Shown: positions 48,996-58,485, counted from the first letter of the stretch. The stretch is DNA of 64,000 bases from UBA8752 sp002336475 (GCA_943846755.1 OX044365.1:372001-436000); one strand, 5' to 3'. Numbers and translations are program-made. Notes: generated by a model not told the origin, from the letters alone.

Positions 48996-51944
48996 TCAGT
49001 TTGGACAAGCCAACCCAAAGGTGGACAATGCCACCAAAATATCACTTGCAGCCACCATGCCATCGCCATTCAAGTCTTGGTCACCACATTCAGATTGACA
49101 GCCGAAAGCTCCAAGCATGACCAGTATATCTGCTGCACCACGCAATCCGTCGCCGTTGAAATCTCCTGGACACACCTGTTCTTCCTCGTCGCAGATTCCG
49201 TTTTCATTGAGGTCATTCAAGCACCTGCCCAAGCAGTCCACAGTCACCACACCGTCGACAACAGCGTCAGGATACAGGTCTCCCGGTGCCGCGCAGCTTC
49301 CGTTGTCCAACGTTGCCGTTGGGTTGTAGTTGCAATAGCTGTTGTCTGTACATCCGGCGCAAGAGCTGAACTCGCATGAACTGTCGTCGTCTGTGGCTTC
49401 GTCATCATAGTTGCAAGCGGTGGGGTTTGTACACCCGAGCTGTTCCTCTTCGTCACATATTCCATCGCCGTCGTTGTCGTTGAGGCAGTTTTCATAGCAA
49501 TCGACGTAGCCTTTGTTGAACAGGTCGACGGGGAATTGGCAAGTGCCATCGTCAATCATTGCGGTCGCGTCATAGTTGCAAGCGCTGGATGAGACACAGC
49601 CAGAACAACTTGAGTAATCGCAGGATCCGTCAGATACCCATGCTTCGGCATCATGGTTGCAAGCTGCGGGATTGATGCAGCCTGCGCAGGATGTGAAGTC
49701 ACATCCACCATCATCAATGGTGGCGTCGCCCAAGAAATTACAGGCCGAGGCATCCATGCAGCCACTGATCTCTTCTTCATCACATACCCCATTTTCATTG
49801 CTGTCGTTGTAGCATGTGCCGCTGCAGTCTACAAAAGCTGAGGGGTGCAAGTCCTGAATAAAAAGGCAAGTCTCATTGGAAGCTTGGGTAAATGCAGCGT
49901 CAAAATTGCAGGCCGCATTGTCGGTGCATCCGTAACAGTCAAAAGTGCAACTGCCATCGTCCTCATCGGCATTGGCGTTGTAATTGCAGGCTTGAGGTAT
50001 GGTGCATCCGTCCAACAGGCTCATTCCGGCCCGCTCTTCGCCTGAAGTGGCCATGCCTTCTCCTTCACAGCTTGAAAAGTCACAAGCTCCCACTTTGTAC
50101 AGGTCGGCGTCGGGGTCATAATTGCAAGCGAAGCCGAGTGGACATGCTGCACAGGTTATAAAATCACATGACCCGTCATCAGCATTGGCGGCCGGGTCAA
50201 AGTTGCAAGCCTTGGGCGACGTACAACCATCGTACCTGCATGCGAAATTTATGTTTGCGCAAGGTTCATAGTTGTCGGCATTTTCGTCGGTGCACCCCGT
50301 GATCCTGAGTGCTGGAGAAAAGTTGTTGTCGCCGCACAATTCAATTTGACCATCTCGGTCCACGCCCGAGACCTGCAATTCCGAATTGGAAAAGGTGTTG
50401 TTGAGCAGGCTGGATGAAATAGCGGCCGTCTTGGTGAATGCCACCGTGTGCAACTGGAGGGTACAATCTGTCATAGTGAAGGAGTCAGATGACCCGCCCG
50501 CACTGAGTCTAACGGCATTTCCACCGGCGTTTTCGAACAAACACGTCTGAACGAGGGTGGCGCCAGCTGAAGGGCTGTCATGCTCCACTTCTAAACCTGT
50601 GGTGTTCTCTTTGAACGTGCTGTTTGACAGGGTCAAGCTGCCTGAATGTTGCCGTACACCATGTTCGAAACCCGATACCTTGACGTCTTGTAATTCTGTT
50701 GTTTGGCGTGCAAGAATGCCACTGCTCATGGCTGCGCTGTTCCCCACGACCACACTGTTTCTCAGGGTCAGGCCTTCCGCTGTAGGCGAAACTTCTACAG
50801 CATTGCCCGAAGTTGCATTGATTCGAATCCCGTCAAACACAGGATGACCTGCATTTACAATGACTCCCTCCAGCACAGATTCAACGTCGCGCTCTGCTGC
50901 ATTGGTGCCGCTTAATCCGGCATTGGCCCCAACCAAGTTGACGCTGGTTCCGATCTCAATGGGCCCTTCATCAAAAGTTCCAGGTTCAAGTTTAATCGTG
51001 GTGTTGTCTTCTGCAATGTCGACGGCACTTTGGACAGACATGCCTGGAAAAACCACCATGTCTTGGTTGATCATGCTGTAAGAAACAAGCGTCTGTATTT
51101 CAGCCCCCAGACTGGCTGCAACACTCCGAACGTTGTCATTGTGCACGAGAATGCAACCTGTCAGATCGTCTCCGGGAGCTTCTAAGAGGTATTCGAAACC
51201 ATCTGCAGCCATGCTAATGGCGAAACCAGCACCTAGGCCTACGGGCACTTCTTGTGGGTCAATCTGAACAATGACGCCGCCGCCGCCCAGGCTTTGGGGT
51301 CCTTCTAAGTCCAGTTCACCAATAAAGGTAATGGCGTTGATTTCTTGGTCGTAATAATTGGACTCCATGATGGCAATGTCTCCAAAGCCGTTGCCTGTGC
51401 TTGTGATGTTTTCTACGACGGTGTTCGAACAGGTGCTGAGGGCCAGACCAAACCCTACAGAGCTGTTGCTCACTGTGATGTTTTGCAAGGCGTTCAAATT
51501 CGGCCCTGTTAGGCCATTCAAGTCGATGCAGGACTTGGTGGATTCTGTGACCACAATGTCTTTGATTGTCAGCCCAGAAATACCTGGTTCGCTGTGCACG
51601 GCGTATGCATTGTTTGCCCCACCACCAACGATGGTTACATCTTGTAGGGTGATGTTGTCGCTGGAGAGCGTAATGCCCCATCCATCGGATTCCGATACGT
51701 CCAGAATGGTGGTTCCATTGGGGTCGCCAGCAAGGGTCATGGGCACCGAAATGCTGATGTGTTCGATGAACCGAGATGCTGCCAACTGTATGAAGTCACC
51801 GGAAGCTACGTCTTGCATTGCGGAAGCAATGTCGTCATACTCGGCACCCGTTGTAACGTTGAGAACTGGTGCAATGGGCTGCACTTGGGCTTGGGCGCAA
51901 ATGAGGGCCATTGAAAGTATAAGCGCGGATAATATTCGCAGCAT
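48996..51944 (-). CDS. Secreted beta-helix protein with ~10 cysteine-rich repeats and dockerin-like tail
   Basis: The 982-residue protein has a signal peptide ending at CAQAQ. Residues about 30-540 are beta-helix rungs (NITLQDVTIVGGG, LTIKDIVVTEST, GFGLALSTCSNTVVENIT). About ten repeats of the form GCT-x3-ACNY-x3-A-x2-DDGSC follow, spaced by SSCA-type linkers and three acidic Ca-binding-like inserts (NENGVCDEEE, DGDGICDEEE). The end is a two-unit dockerin-like module (DFNGDGLRGAADILVMLGAF, DLNGDGMVAASDILVALSTF) closing LACPN. It is a paralogue of the gene at 52087. A perfect -7 box lies at 51964. Function unknown; probably an extended surface stalk and binding domain. Confidence 0.8.
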   Translation of the reverse strand: MLRILSALILSMALICAQAQVQPIAPVLNVTTGAEYDDIASAMQDVASGDFIQLAASRFIEHISISVPMTLAGDPNGTTILDVSESDGWGITLSSDNITLQDVTIVGGGANNAYAVHSEPGISGLTIKDIVVTESTKSCIDLNGLTGPNLNALQNITVSNSSVGFGLALSTCSNTVVENITSTGNGFGDIAIMESNYYDQEINAITFIGELDLEGPQSLGGGGVIVQIDPQEVPVGLGAGFAISMAADGFEYLLEAPGDDLTGCILVHNDNVRSVAASLGAEIQTLVSYSMINQDMVVFPGMSVQSAVDIAEDNTTIKLEPGTFDEGPIEIGTSVNLVGANAGLSGTNAAERDVESVLEGVIVNAGHPVFDGIRINATSGNAVEVSPTAEGLTLRNSVVVGNSAAMSSGILARQTTELQDVKVSGFEHGVRQHSGSLTLSNSTFKENTTGLEVEHDSPSAGATLVQTCLFENAGGNAVRLSAGGSSDSFTMTDCTLQLHTVAFTKTAAISSSLLNNTFSNSELQVSGVDRDGQIELCGDNNFSPALRITGCTDENADNYEPCANINFACRYDGCTSPKACNFDPAANADDGSCDFITCAACPLGFACNYDPDADLYKVGACDFSSCEGEGMATSGEERAGMSLLDGCTIPQACNYNANADEDDGSCTFDCYGCTDNAACNFDAAFTQASNETCLFIQDLHPSAFVDCSGTCYNDSNENGVCDEEEISGCMDASACNFLGDATIDDGGCDFTSCAGCINPAACNHDAEAWVSDGSCDYSSCSGCVSSSACNYDATAMIDDGTCQFPVDLFNKGYVDCYENCLNDNDGDGICDEEEQLGCTNPTACNYDDEATDDDSSCEFSSCAGCTDNSYCNYNPTATLDNGSCAAPGDLYPDAVVDGVVTVDCLGRCLNDLNENGICDEEEQVCPGDFNGDGLRGAADILVMLGAFGCQSECGDQDLNGDGMVAASDILVALSTFGLACPN
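49173..50299 (-). repeat. Cysteine-rich repeat array in the 48996 gene
   Basis: About ten coding repeats of 25-50 residues share GCT-x3-ACNY-x3-A-x2-DDGSC. Units are diverged at the DNA level. It is a protein repeat and not a CRISPR-like array. Confidence 0.75.
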
Positions 51945-51963
51945 AGCAATAGGGTCTTAGCTA

Positions 51964-51971
51964 CAAATATA
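51964..51971 (-). promoter_or_regulatory. -7 promoter box (TATATTTG)
   Basis: On the minus strand TATATTTG is a perfect TAnnTTTG match 19 bases before the ATG at 51944, so this gene has a short untranslated leader unlike the leaderless genes. It lies in the 142-base gap after the terminator of the 52087 gene. Confidence 0.5.
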
Positions 51972-52033
51972 CGCTATTAATCGATGTTTTATGTCTGTTG
52001 AAGGTCCGTTTATTTGAGTATGTCGAATTGGCC

Positions 52034-52065
52034 CATAAAAAAAGGGCCGCTTTAGCGGCCCTTTT
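52034..52065 (-). terminator. Rho-independent terminator after the giant repeat gene
   Basis: GGGCCGC at 52044-52050 and GCGGCCC at 52055-52061 pair around TTTA. On the minus strand the stem is followed by TTTTTTTATGG. It lies 22 bases past the stop of the 52087 gene. The flanking A and T runs extend the stem and make it bidirectional. It is the best terminator in the window. Confidence 0.85.
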
Positions 52066-52086
52066 CAATGTTGTTTGGTCGTGTTA

Positions 52087-55000
52087 TTAGTCGCAGTATG
52101 TGCCGAAGTAGCTCAACATGGCCAGTACATCTGCTGCTGTTACGTAGCCATCCATATCTAAGTCGGCGTCGCCACAGTTGTCCTCGCAACCATATGCAGC
52201 CAGTACTACAAGGACATCGCTGGCTGTTCGCACGCCGTCATCGTTGAAGTCACCAGGACAGGTGTCGTCTTCATCGCAGATGCCATCGCCATCAAAGTCG
52301 TTATAGTCTACAGTGCCATCAGGGTTGCAGGTGGCACACTCTGTATCGGCATAGACACAAGACCCATCATCTTCTGTGGCATTGTCGTTGTAATTACATG
52401 CCGTCACATCTGCGCAGCCATCGATTTCGAGTTCGTCGCATGTCCCATCGCCATCAGCGTCATTCAAGCATGCACCTGAACAGTCGAGGTAAGTCTCTTC
52501 AGGATACGTGCATGACCCGTCTTCCAGGACCGCACTGGGGTCGTAGTTACAGGCAGATGCGTCGGTGCACCCTGCTTCATCCTCATCGCAAATTCCATCT
52601 CCGTCTGCGTCATTGAGGCATTCGCCGATGCAGTTCACGTAGTCTTTGCCATACAACGATACTGGCGTGGTGCAAGACCCATCATCGAATTGGGCACCGG
52701 CGTTGTAGTTACAAGCATTGATGTCTGTGCAGCCTCCACAACTTGAGTATTCACAGGTGCCATCGTCATAGTCAGCTGTTGGGGTATAGTTACATGCCGA
52801 CGGGTCCGTGCAAGCGCTTAACTCGTCTTCATCGCAAATTCCATCGCCATCGGAATCGTTGATGCAGATGCCCGCACAATCCAAATTGGTGACGTTATAG
52901 AGGTCAAGGACATAAAAGCAACTTCCATCGTCGGTGGTGGCCCCGGATACATAGTTGCACGCTTCGGGATCTGTGCATCCTTGGCAAGAAGTGTAATTGC
53001 AGGACCCATTATTAATGGTGGCTGAAGCCATATAGTTGCAAGCTCCTGGATTGGTACAACCTGCGCAGGAATTAAAGTCACAAGAGCCATCGTTGTCTGT
53101 GGCTGAATCCATGTAGTTGCATGCGGCAATGTCGTCGCATCCCGCTATTTCTAATTCATCACATACCCCGTCGCCGTCTGTATCTGAGTTGCAGCCGCCA
53201 GAACAGTCCAAATAGGACTGCTCGGGGTATTCACAAGTGGTGTTGATTGTTGCTGCACCGTTGTAGTCACATGCCGAGGGGTCCATACATCCAGCGCAAG
53301 TGAGATAATCGCAACTGTTGTTTGAATTGGTAGCGGTGTCATCGTAGTTACAAGCCGTGATGTCCATGCATCCCGTACACGATGTGAGGTCACAGCTGCC
53401 ATCTTCTTGGGTGGCTTCTGCATTGTAGTTGCAGGCTCCGGCATTGGTGCATCCCAATACTTCATCTGGATCGCACACGTCATCTCCATCTACATCTTCG
53501 ATACAGTCACCATTGCAGTCTACTGAGTCGCTTCCGTATATGTCAACGGGATAGATGCAATTGCCCGAAATACTCGCTGCAGCGTCATAATTGCAGGCAT
53601 CAGGGTCCATGCAGCCTGCGCATTGGGCGTAGTCGCATGTCCCGTCGTTGATCTCTGCGGTGTTGTCAAAGTTGCAGGCTACGATGTCTGTGCAACCGGC
53701 ACACGAGCTGTATTCACATGAACCGTCATCTTGGGTGGCTTGTGGATTGTAATTGCATGCTGTTGCATCTGAGCAGCCAGCAATTTCCTCTTCGTCACAG
53801 ACACCATCGCCGTTGGAGTCATTGATGCAATCCCCGTCACAATTGACATTGGGGTTACCGTACAAGTCAACGGGGTATTCACATGTGGACGTCGACAGTG
53901 TGGCCTCTGAATCGAAGTTGCACGCGGCATCGTCGGTGCAACCAGCACAGCTGTCAAAGTCACAATCGGCGTCCTCCCCAAAGTTGCAGGCAAAAGACAC
54001 ATTACATACCTCGAGGAAGGCCATGCCTGCTGACTGACCATAAGTGCATCCGTAGGTCAATTGCGGCAAGATGTTCGAGTCGTAGTTCGTCGCAGCTGGG
54101 TCTCCACAACAACTCAGGTAGTCGCACATGGCTCCATTGTGAATGAGCACGGTCGGATCGTAGTTGCAAAAACCTTCGATGGCACATCCGGCACATGAAG
54201 TGAATTCACAGGAGCCGTCGTCACTGCCCGCATTAGTGTCGTAATTGCAGGCGCCTACATCTGTACAGCCGCCATAAATGCAAGAGCCGTCATCAACCCC
54301 TGCGCCTTCATTGAAGTTGATGGCAGTGGCATCGGTACAGCCTATGAACCTGCAGGAACCATCGTCAATGGTGGCATCTGCGTCATAGTTCAAAGCGTCA
54401 GGATTGGTGCAACCTCTGCAGCTCGTGAAGTCGCAATTGTCGGCACTGATGATGGCAGATGCATCATAGTTGCATGCCCTTGGATTCAAACAACCAGCGC
54501 AGCTATCGTAATCGCATGTTCCCAGATTGAAGTTGGCATCCATGTCGTAGTTGCAGGCGTTCACATCTGTGCAACCATAGAAAAAGCACACCCCGTTGTT
54601 AAAGTTGGCGTTGGGGTCGTAGTTGTCCGCTGCAGGATTGGTGCAGCCTGCGAACAAACAAGTGCCATCGTCGAAAGTGGCCGAAGATTCGTAGTTCAAA
54701 GCCTCCTCGTCTGTGCATCCGCGGCATGAGTTAAACTCACAACTTCCATTTTCGATGCTGGCATCGATGTTGTAATTGCATGCAATGGGGTTCAGGCATC
54801 CGGAGCACGATTGGAATTCACAGCTCCCATCATCCGCAGTCGCCGATGAAGAGTAGTTGCAGGCCATTGGATCCGTGCACCCCCCGTAAAGGCAGTTGTC
54901 TAAGTTGATGGTGGCACATGCTTCAAAGTTCACAGCAGTAGGGTCGTCGCACGCATCGATAACGATGACCGGGCTATTGAAGTCATTCTGTTCGCAGAGG

Positions 55001-56643
55001 ACGATGCGGTCTGCAGCGTCCAATCCGATCACCTGCTCCTCTGATTGAGTAAACAAGCCGCCGGTAATGCTAAAGGCACAATCGGCATCAAACCTTAACG
55101 CATAGCGGTGAAGATTGGCTGTGCCTCCGCTGATCACCAGCGAGTCAGCAGCATCAGCATCAGCAACTACGTATGCGTCCGCGCCCGCATTCCTGAATTC
55201 GCTGTCGGTGACCCGAAGGATGTCCTGACTGCCATTGGCTGCGTCTAACCGCACACCTTCTTGGTTGTCTGAGACGATGGTGCGTGTCAGCTGAAGCTCG
55301 CCGCTTTGCACGACAGCAGCCACCGGCCAGTTGCGCAATGAACAATCTATGAGCTCGGTGTTTCCTTTGTTTTCCAGTCCCACTGGTGTGGTGCTGCCAT
55401 CTTCTTCGAACCAGCCTCGAATGACGCTGTTCTTCACCAACAGGTTGCTGGCGCTTGGGGCTACCGAAAGGCCGACTTCTTTTCCTGCTGTGGCCAAAAT
55501 GCGAATTCCATCCATGGTCACATTTGAAGCGGTGACTTCTACTCCCCCCTCAAAAATGGCTTCCGTTGTCCTCGCAGGGTCGTCTGCAGCGAGTCCTTGG
55601 TTTGGCCCCAAGATGGTAATGGCTTTAGTTATAGAGACGGTTTCGGTGTCATATACCCCAGGCAAAGCCACCCGAATGACATCCTCTTCTGCGGCGTTGT
55701 CAATGGCAGATTGAAGAGACATGCCTGGCCACACCTCCAATTCACCACTCAACAGGTTTTTTCCCAGCAAATCTGAAACCCCCAGGTCATCAGACAAAGC
55801 CTTGGACAATTCACCCACAATTTCAGGAGCACACAGCAGGTACCCCAAAGGATTGCCATCGTAAGTCGTGGTGCCTGTAATTTGATGGTACAGTCCCGCC
55901 TGCATGTCAATGTCGAAGCTGAACCCGATCCCAGGCTCCAGCGAAGTGGTGTCAGACTGCACTACAATTCCTCCAAGGCCATTGCCCTGAGGCCCCTCGA
56001 GCTTCATCTCTCCTTCGAACGTCAGCTCTTCCGTTTGCTTATCTGTGTATGCACTCTCAAGGATTCCAATGTCTCCAAACCCATTGGAAGAAGATGTAAA
56101 ATCCCGGACCACTGTGTTTTGGCAACTGCTCAAAGCCAACCCAAAACCGCTGGCGCTGCCCACGGCCTCACAATTCTCCACCAGATTGACCTCAGGCCCT
56201 TCGAGTCCGTTGAGGTCGATACCAGACGTTGCATTGTTTAAGATACGCACCGAACGCAGGGTAATGCCCGTGATTCCTGGGGCGGAATGGATGCCATAGG
56301 CTTGGTGGTTGATGTCACTTAATACCGTGATGTTTTCCAATGTGATTCCACTGGAAGCGAGCGATATGCCCCAACTGGGGGTGTTGCGAATGTCCAAGAC
56401 GGTTCCGCCACCGACATCGCCAGTTAAGGTCAAGGGTTTTTCGATCGAAAGCCTTTCGTTAAATGTCAATGCACTCAACAACAAAACATCACCATCAGCG
56501 GCCAATTCAATGGCTTCGGCTATGCTGACAGATGAGACTCCAGAAGTCACGTTTTCAACGGGATTTGTTTGTGCGCTCACCAGTGACAGCAGCATACTCA
56601 GTGAGCATGCGAAACACAACTTGGGCAGGCTAAATAGGTCCAT
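52087..56643 (-). CDS. Giant secreted beta-helix protein with ~25 cysteine-rich repeats and dockerin-like tail
   Basis: The 1518-residue protein has a signal peptide (MDLFSLPKLCFACSLSMLLS to VSAQ). The next 550 residues are beta-helix rungs closely related to the 48996 protein (GITLENITVLSDI, GFGLALSSCQNTVVRDFT). About 25 repeats of the form GCT-x3-ACNY-x3-A-x2-DDGSC follow, interrupted by seven acidic inserts (such as SNGDGVCDEEE, SDGDGICDEDE) like thrombospondin type 3 calcium sites. The C-terminal module has DFNDDGVRTASDVLVVLAAY and DLDMDGYVTAADVLAMLSYF and ends TYCD. ATG 56643 exposes the signal peptide; the frame to 56808 is too long. It may be an adhesin or matrix component, which is inference. 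Confidence 0.8.
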   Translation of the reverse strand: MDLFSLPKLCFACSLSMLLSLVSAQTNPVENVTSGVSSVSIAEAIELAADGDVLLLSALTFNERLSIEKPLTLTGDVGGGTVLDIRNTPSWGISLASSGITLENITVLSDINHQAYGIHSAPGITGITLRSVRILNNATSGIDLNGLEGPEVNLVENCEAVGSASGFGLALSSCQNTVVRDFTSSSNGFGDIGILESAYTDKQTEELTFEGEMKLEGPQGNGLGGIVVQSDTTSLEPGIGFSFDIDMQAGLYHQITGTTTYDGNPLGYLLCAPEIVGELSKALSDDLGVSDLLGKNLLSGELEVWPGMSLQSAIDNAAEEDVIRVALPGVYDTETVSITKAITILGPNQGLAADDPARTTEAIFEGGVEVTASNVTMDGIRILATAGKEVGLSVAPSASNLLVKNSVIRGWFEEDGSTTPVGLENKGNTELIDCSLRNWPVAAVVQSGELQLTRTIVSDNQEGVRLDAANGSQDILRVTDSEFRNAGADAYVVADADAADSLVISGGTANLHRYALRFDADCAFSITGGLFTQSEEQVIGLDAADRIVLCEQNDFNSPVIVIDACDDPTAVNFEACATINLDNCLYGGCTDPMACNYSSSATADDGSCEFQSCSGCLNPIACNYNIDASIENGSCEFNSCRGCTDEEALNYESSATFDDGTCLFAGCTNPAADNYDPNANFNNGVCFFYGCTDVNACNYDMDANFNLGTCDYDSCAGCLNPRACNYDASAIISADNCDFTSCRGCTNPDALNYDADATIDDGSCRFIGCTDATAINFNEGAGVDDGSCIYGGCTDVGACNYDTNAGSDDGSCEFTSCAGCAIEGFCNYDPTVLIHNGAMCDYLSCCGDPAATNYDSNILPQLTYGCTYGQSAGMAFLEVCNVSFACNFGEDADCDFDSCAGCTDDAACNFDSEATLSTSTCEYPVDLYGNPNVNCDGDCINDSNGDGVCDEEEIAGCSDATACNYNPQATQDDGSCEYSSCAGCTDIVACNFDNTAEINDGTCDYAQCAGCMDPDACNYDAAASISGNCIYPVDIYGSDSVDCNGDCIEDVDGDDVCDPDEVLGCTNAGACNYNAEATQEDGSCDLTSCTGCMDITACNYDDTATNSNNSCDYLTCAGCMDPSACDYNGAATINTTCEYPEQSYLDCSGGCNSDTDGDGVCDELEIAGCDDIAACNYMDSATDNDGSCDFNSCAGCTNPGACNYMASATINNGSCNYTSCQGCTDPEACNYVSGATTDDGSCFYVLDLYNVTNLDCAGICINDSDGDGICDEDELSACTDPSACNYTPTADYDDGTCEYSSCGGCTDINACNYNAGAQFDDGSCTTPVSLYGKDYVNCIGECLNDADGDGICDEDEAGCTDASACNYDPSAVLEDGSCTYPEETYLDCSGACLNDADGDGTCDELEIDGCADVTACNYNDNATEDDGSCVYADTECATCNPDGTVDYNDFDGDGICDEDDTCPGDFNDDGVRTASDVLVVLAAYGCEDNCGDADLDMDGYVTAADVLAMLSYFGTYCD
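52261..54885 (-). repeat. Cysteine-rich repeat array in the giant gene
   Basis: About 25 coding repeats share GCT-x3-ACNY-x3-A-x2-DDGSC with four to five cysteines each; many have a short SSCA-type linker between them. Recent expansion is suggested by near-identical neighbours, but third positions differ. Confidence 0.75.
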
Positions 56644-56819
56644 GTTTAAAATTACATTGAAAATCAAAAGCCATGAAAAAATTTGACCGCATAAATACCC
56701 CTTCTCGCTAAGCGATATTTCGTTTTTGGTCATTATTATACCATTTACACAAATTTCTAACAGCCCCGATTTTTGGTTCACTTGAAAAATGGTACATTCA
56801 TAGGACAATAATTATCCTT

Positions 56820-57269
56820 ATGCTTCGCCACTTTCTCGCCGTGACTGGTCTTTTGATCGCTTTTACGTCTCAATCCCAGCTGTCTCTAAGTGCCACTTCA
56901 TACTCTACACGCTGCTCTGGCAGTGCTACAGGGCTTGTTGAAATCGAATCAGAAGGCGCTGTAGGAAGCGTTACGATCTTGACGAACGTAGACCTGTCGG
57001 CTTTGGAAGCTGGTGATTACGTGATCAGCGCAGAAGATGAATCGGGACAACAAGCCTCAGTAAGCTTTACAATTTTGGACCATCCTGCAACTTGCGGTTG
57101 CACTTACCCCACTGCATTTAATTATGACAATGTTGCTGAGGTGGACAATGGTTCTTGCGTCTTTTCTTCCGATCAGAGTTGTTTGGCGGACATTGTTCCA
57201 GACGGCATTGTCGGCACCAACGATTTGCTCCAGCTTTTGGTGGAGTTTGGAGTCGTCTGTTCTGAATGA
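56820..57269 (+). CDS. Miniature secreted protein with one repeat and half dockerin-like tail
   Basis: The 149-residue protein has a signal peptide ending at FTSQSQ. About 75 residues follow that resemble a small beta domain (LSLSATSYSTRCSGSATGLV, SALEAGDYVISAEDESGQ), like SprB-type or Ig repeats. A single GCTYPTAFNY repeat with DNGSC and one dockerin-like half (DIVPDGIVGTNDLLQLLVEF) end VVCSE. It is divergent from the giant gene across a 176-base AT-rich gap. It has the same C-terminal plan as the left-edge fragment. Function unknown. Confidence 0.65.
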   Translation: MLRHFLAVTGLLIAFTSQSQLSLSATSYSTRCSGSATGLVEIESEGAVGSVTILTNVDLSALEAGDYVISAEDESGQQASVSFTILDHPATCGCTYPTAFNYDNVAEVDNGSCVFSSDQSCLADIVPDGIVGTNDLLQLLVEFGVVCSE

Positions 57270-57301
57270 AGAAAGGCCTCTTTGGATTGGCCCGTCATTA
57301 T

Positions 57302-58033
57302 TTACTCCGCTTCTGAGCTTGAAGACATGGTATGAAAGACGTTTTGCACGTCATCATCCTCCTCTAACTTTTCTATCAGTTTCTCGACCTCCAAGGTCTC
57401 CTCGTCGTTGAGCTCTTTTGTTGTTGAAGGGATGCGGTCAAAACCGGATTCAGAAATTTCAATCTCCTCTTCTTCGAGCTTTTTTTGAATGCCGCCATAG
57501 CTTTCGAAAGGGCCGTAAATGACAATTGAGTCCTCATCTAAACCTATCTCTTCGGCGCCAAAGTCGATGAGCTCAAGCTCAAGCTCTTCTGCATCGCGAC
57601 CTTCTGCTGCTATTTTAAAGTGGCACACATGTGCGAACATGAATTCCACACTGCCGGTCGTGCCCAGGTTGCCATTGCATTTGTTGAAGTAGCTCCTGAC
57701 GTTGGCAACGGTTCGGTTGTTGTTGTCCGTGGCGGTCTCTACAAATACTGCGATCCCATGAGGTCCGTATCCCTCGAAGGTGACCTGTTTTAGATCAGCA
57801 GCGTCTTTGTCTGTGGCCTTTTTAATGGCCCGTTCAATGTTGTCATTGGGCATATTGGCCGCCCGACAGTTCTGGATGACTGCACGCAGGCGGGCATTCA
57901 AGTCAGGATCGGCAATCCCCCCTCCTTCTTTAATGGATAAAATGATGTCTTTGTTGAGACGCGCAAACGTTTTGGACATGGCTGCCCAACGCTTCATTTT
58001 TCTCTCCTTTCTAAATTCGAAGGCTCTTCCCAT
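57302..58033 (-). CDS. YebC/PmpR-family DNA-binding regulatory protein
   Basis: The 243-residue protein has the family N-terminus MGRAFEFRKERKMKRWAAMS, then GGGIADPDLNARLRAVIQNC, NMPNDNIERAIKKATDKD, and a central FEGYGPHGIAVFVETATDNN, which is highly conserved. Family members act as transcription regulators or, as recently shown for TACO1/YebC, support translation. The C-terminus is acidic. ATG 58033 is supported by TATCTTCG four bases upstream. No operon partner is visible. Confidence 0.93.
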   Translation of the reverse strand: MGRAFEFRKERKMKRWAAMSKTFARLNKDIILSIKEGGGIADPDLNARLRAVIQNCRAANMPNDNIERAIKKATDKDAADLKQVTFEGYGPHGIAVFVETATDNNNRTVANVRSYFNKCNGNLGTTGSVEFMFAHVCHFKIAAEGRDAEELELELIDFGAEEIGLDEDSIVIYGPFESYGGIQKKLEEEEIEISESGFDRIPSTTKELNDEETLEVEKLIEKLEEDDDVQNVFHTMSSSSEAE

Positions 58034-58037
58034 ATCG

Positions 58038-58045
58038 CGAAGATA
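58038..58045 (-). promoter_or_regulatory. Putative -7 promoter box (TATCTTCG)
   Basis: On the minus strand TATCTTCG, one mismatch to TAnnTTTG, ends four bases before the YebC ATG. Confidence 0.4.
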
Positions 58046-58119
58046 ACCTCAGGGGTTTGCAGTGTGGAGACGTAACCCTAGAGGTATTCATCCCGTAGAT
58101 GGGGGAAATGCTGAATTCG

Positions 58120-58479
58120 ATGCGTCCCTTCTTTCCCTTCCTTCTGTTTGTCTTCGTTGCATTCGCAGGTACTGGGCAAACTCCGATCAGTTCTGAGTTG
58201 CACAGGCCTTCCTCTTTTGACAACAGCTATGCAGGAACGCTGCCAGTAGATGCGTACGCGCGCTCTTTTGGGGAGGAACGTTACGGATTCCTTGCCATTT
58301 TTGAAGTAAGGGTCGCACCAGGTGTCGTTAAAACACTCGATGTTCGGCAGTATTTCGGCAGTGAAGAACTCACTGTTCAGGGCTTCATGCGCGTGAGGGC
58401 ATCCCTCTCAGGTCAGGCCCACTTGGTCAATGTCCATTGGATTACACCCACAGAAGGAGGTGTAGACATTGGAAATTGA
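58120..58479 (+). CDS. Small secreted protein of unknown function
   Basis: The 119-residue protein has a signal peptide (MRPFFPFLLFVFVAFAGTGQ). The mature part is short and beta-rich (GFLAIFEVRVAPGVVKTLDV, ELTVQGFMRVRASLS) with no cysteine. An upstream ATG at 58099 would add seven residues. It sits between YebC and a convergent membrane protein, six bases from the latter's stop. I do not recognise the family. Confidence 0.5.
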   Translation: MRPFFPFLLFVFVAFAGTGQTPISSELHRPSSFDNSYAGTLPVDAYARSFGEERYGFLAIFEVRVAPGVVKTLDVRQYFGSEELTVQGFMRVRASLSGQAHLVNVHWITPTEGGVDIGN

Positions 58480-58485
58480 CCCGGA

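Noticed and set aside
52261..54885. CRISPR-like regular repeats
   Set aside because: The regularity is at protein level within an open frame; DNA units are diverged and spacers are coding.
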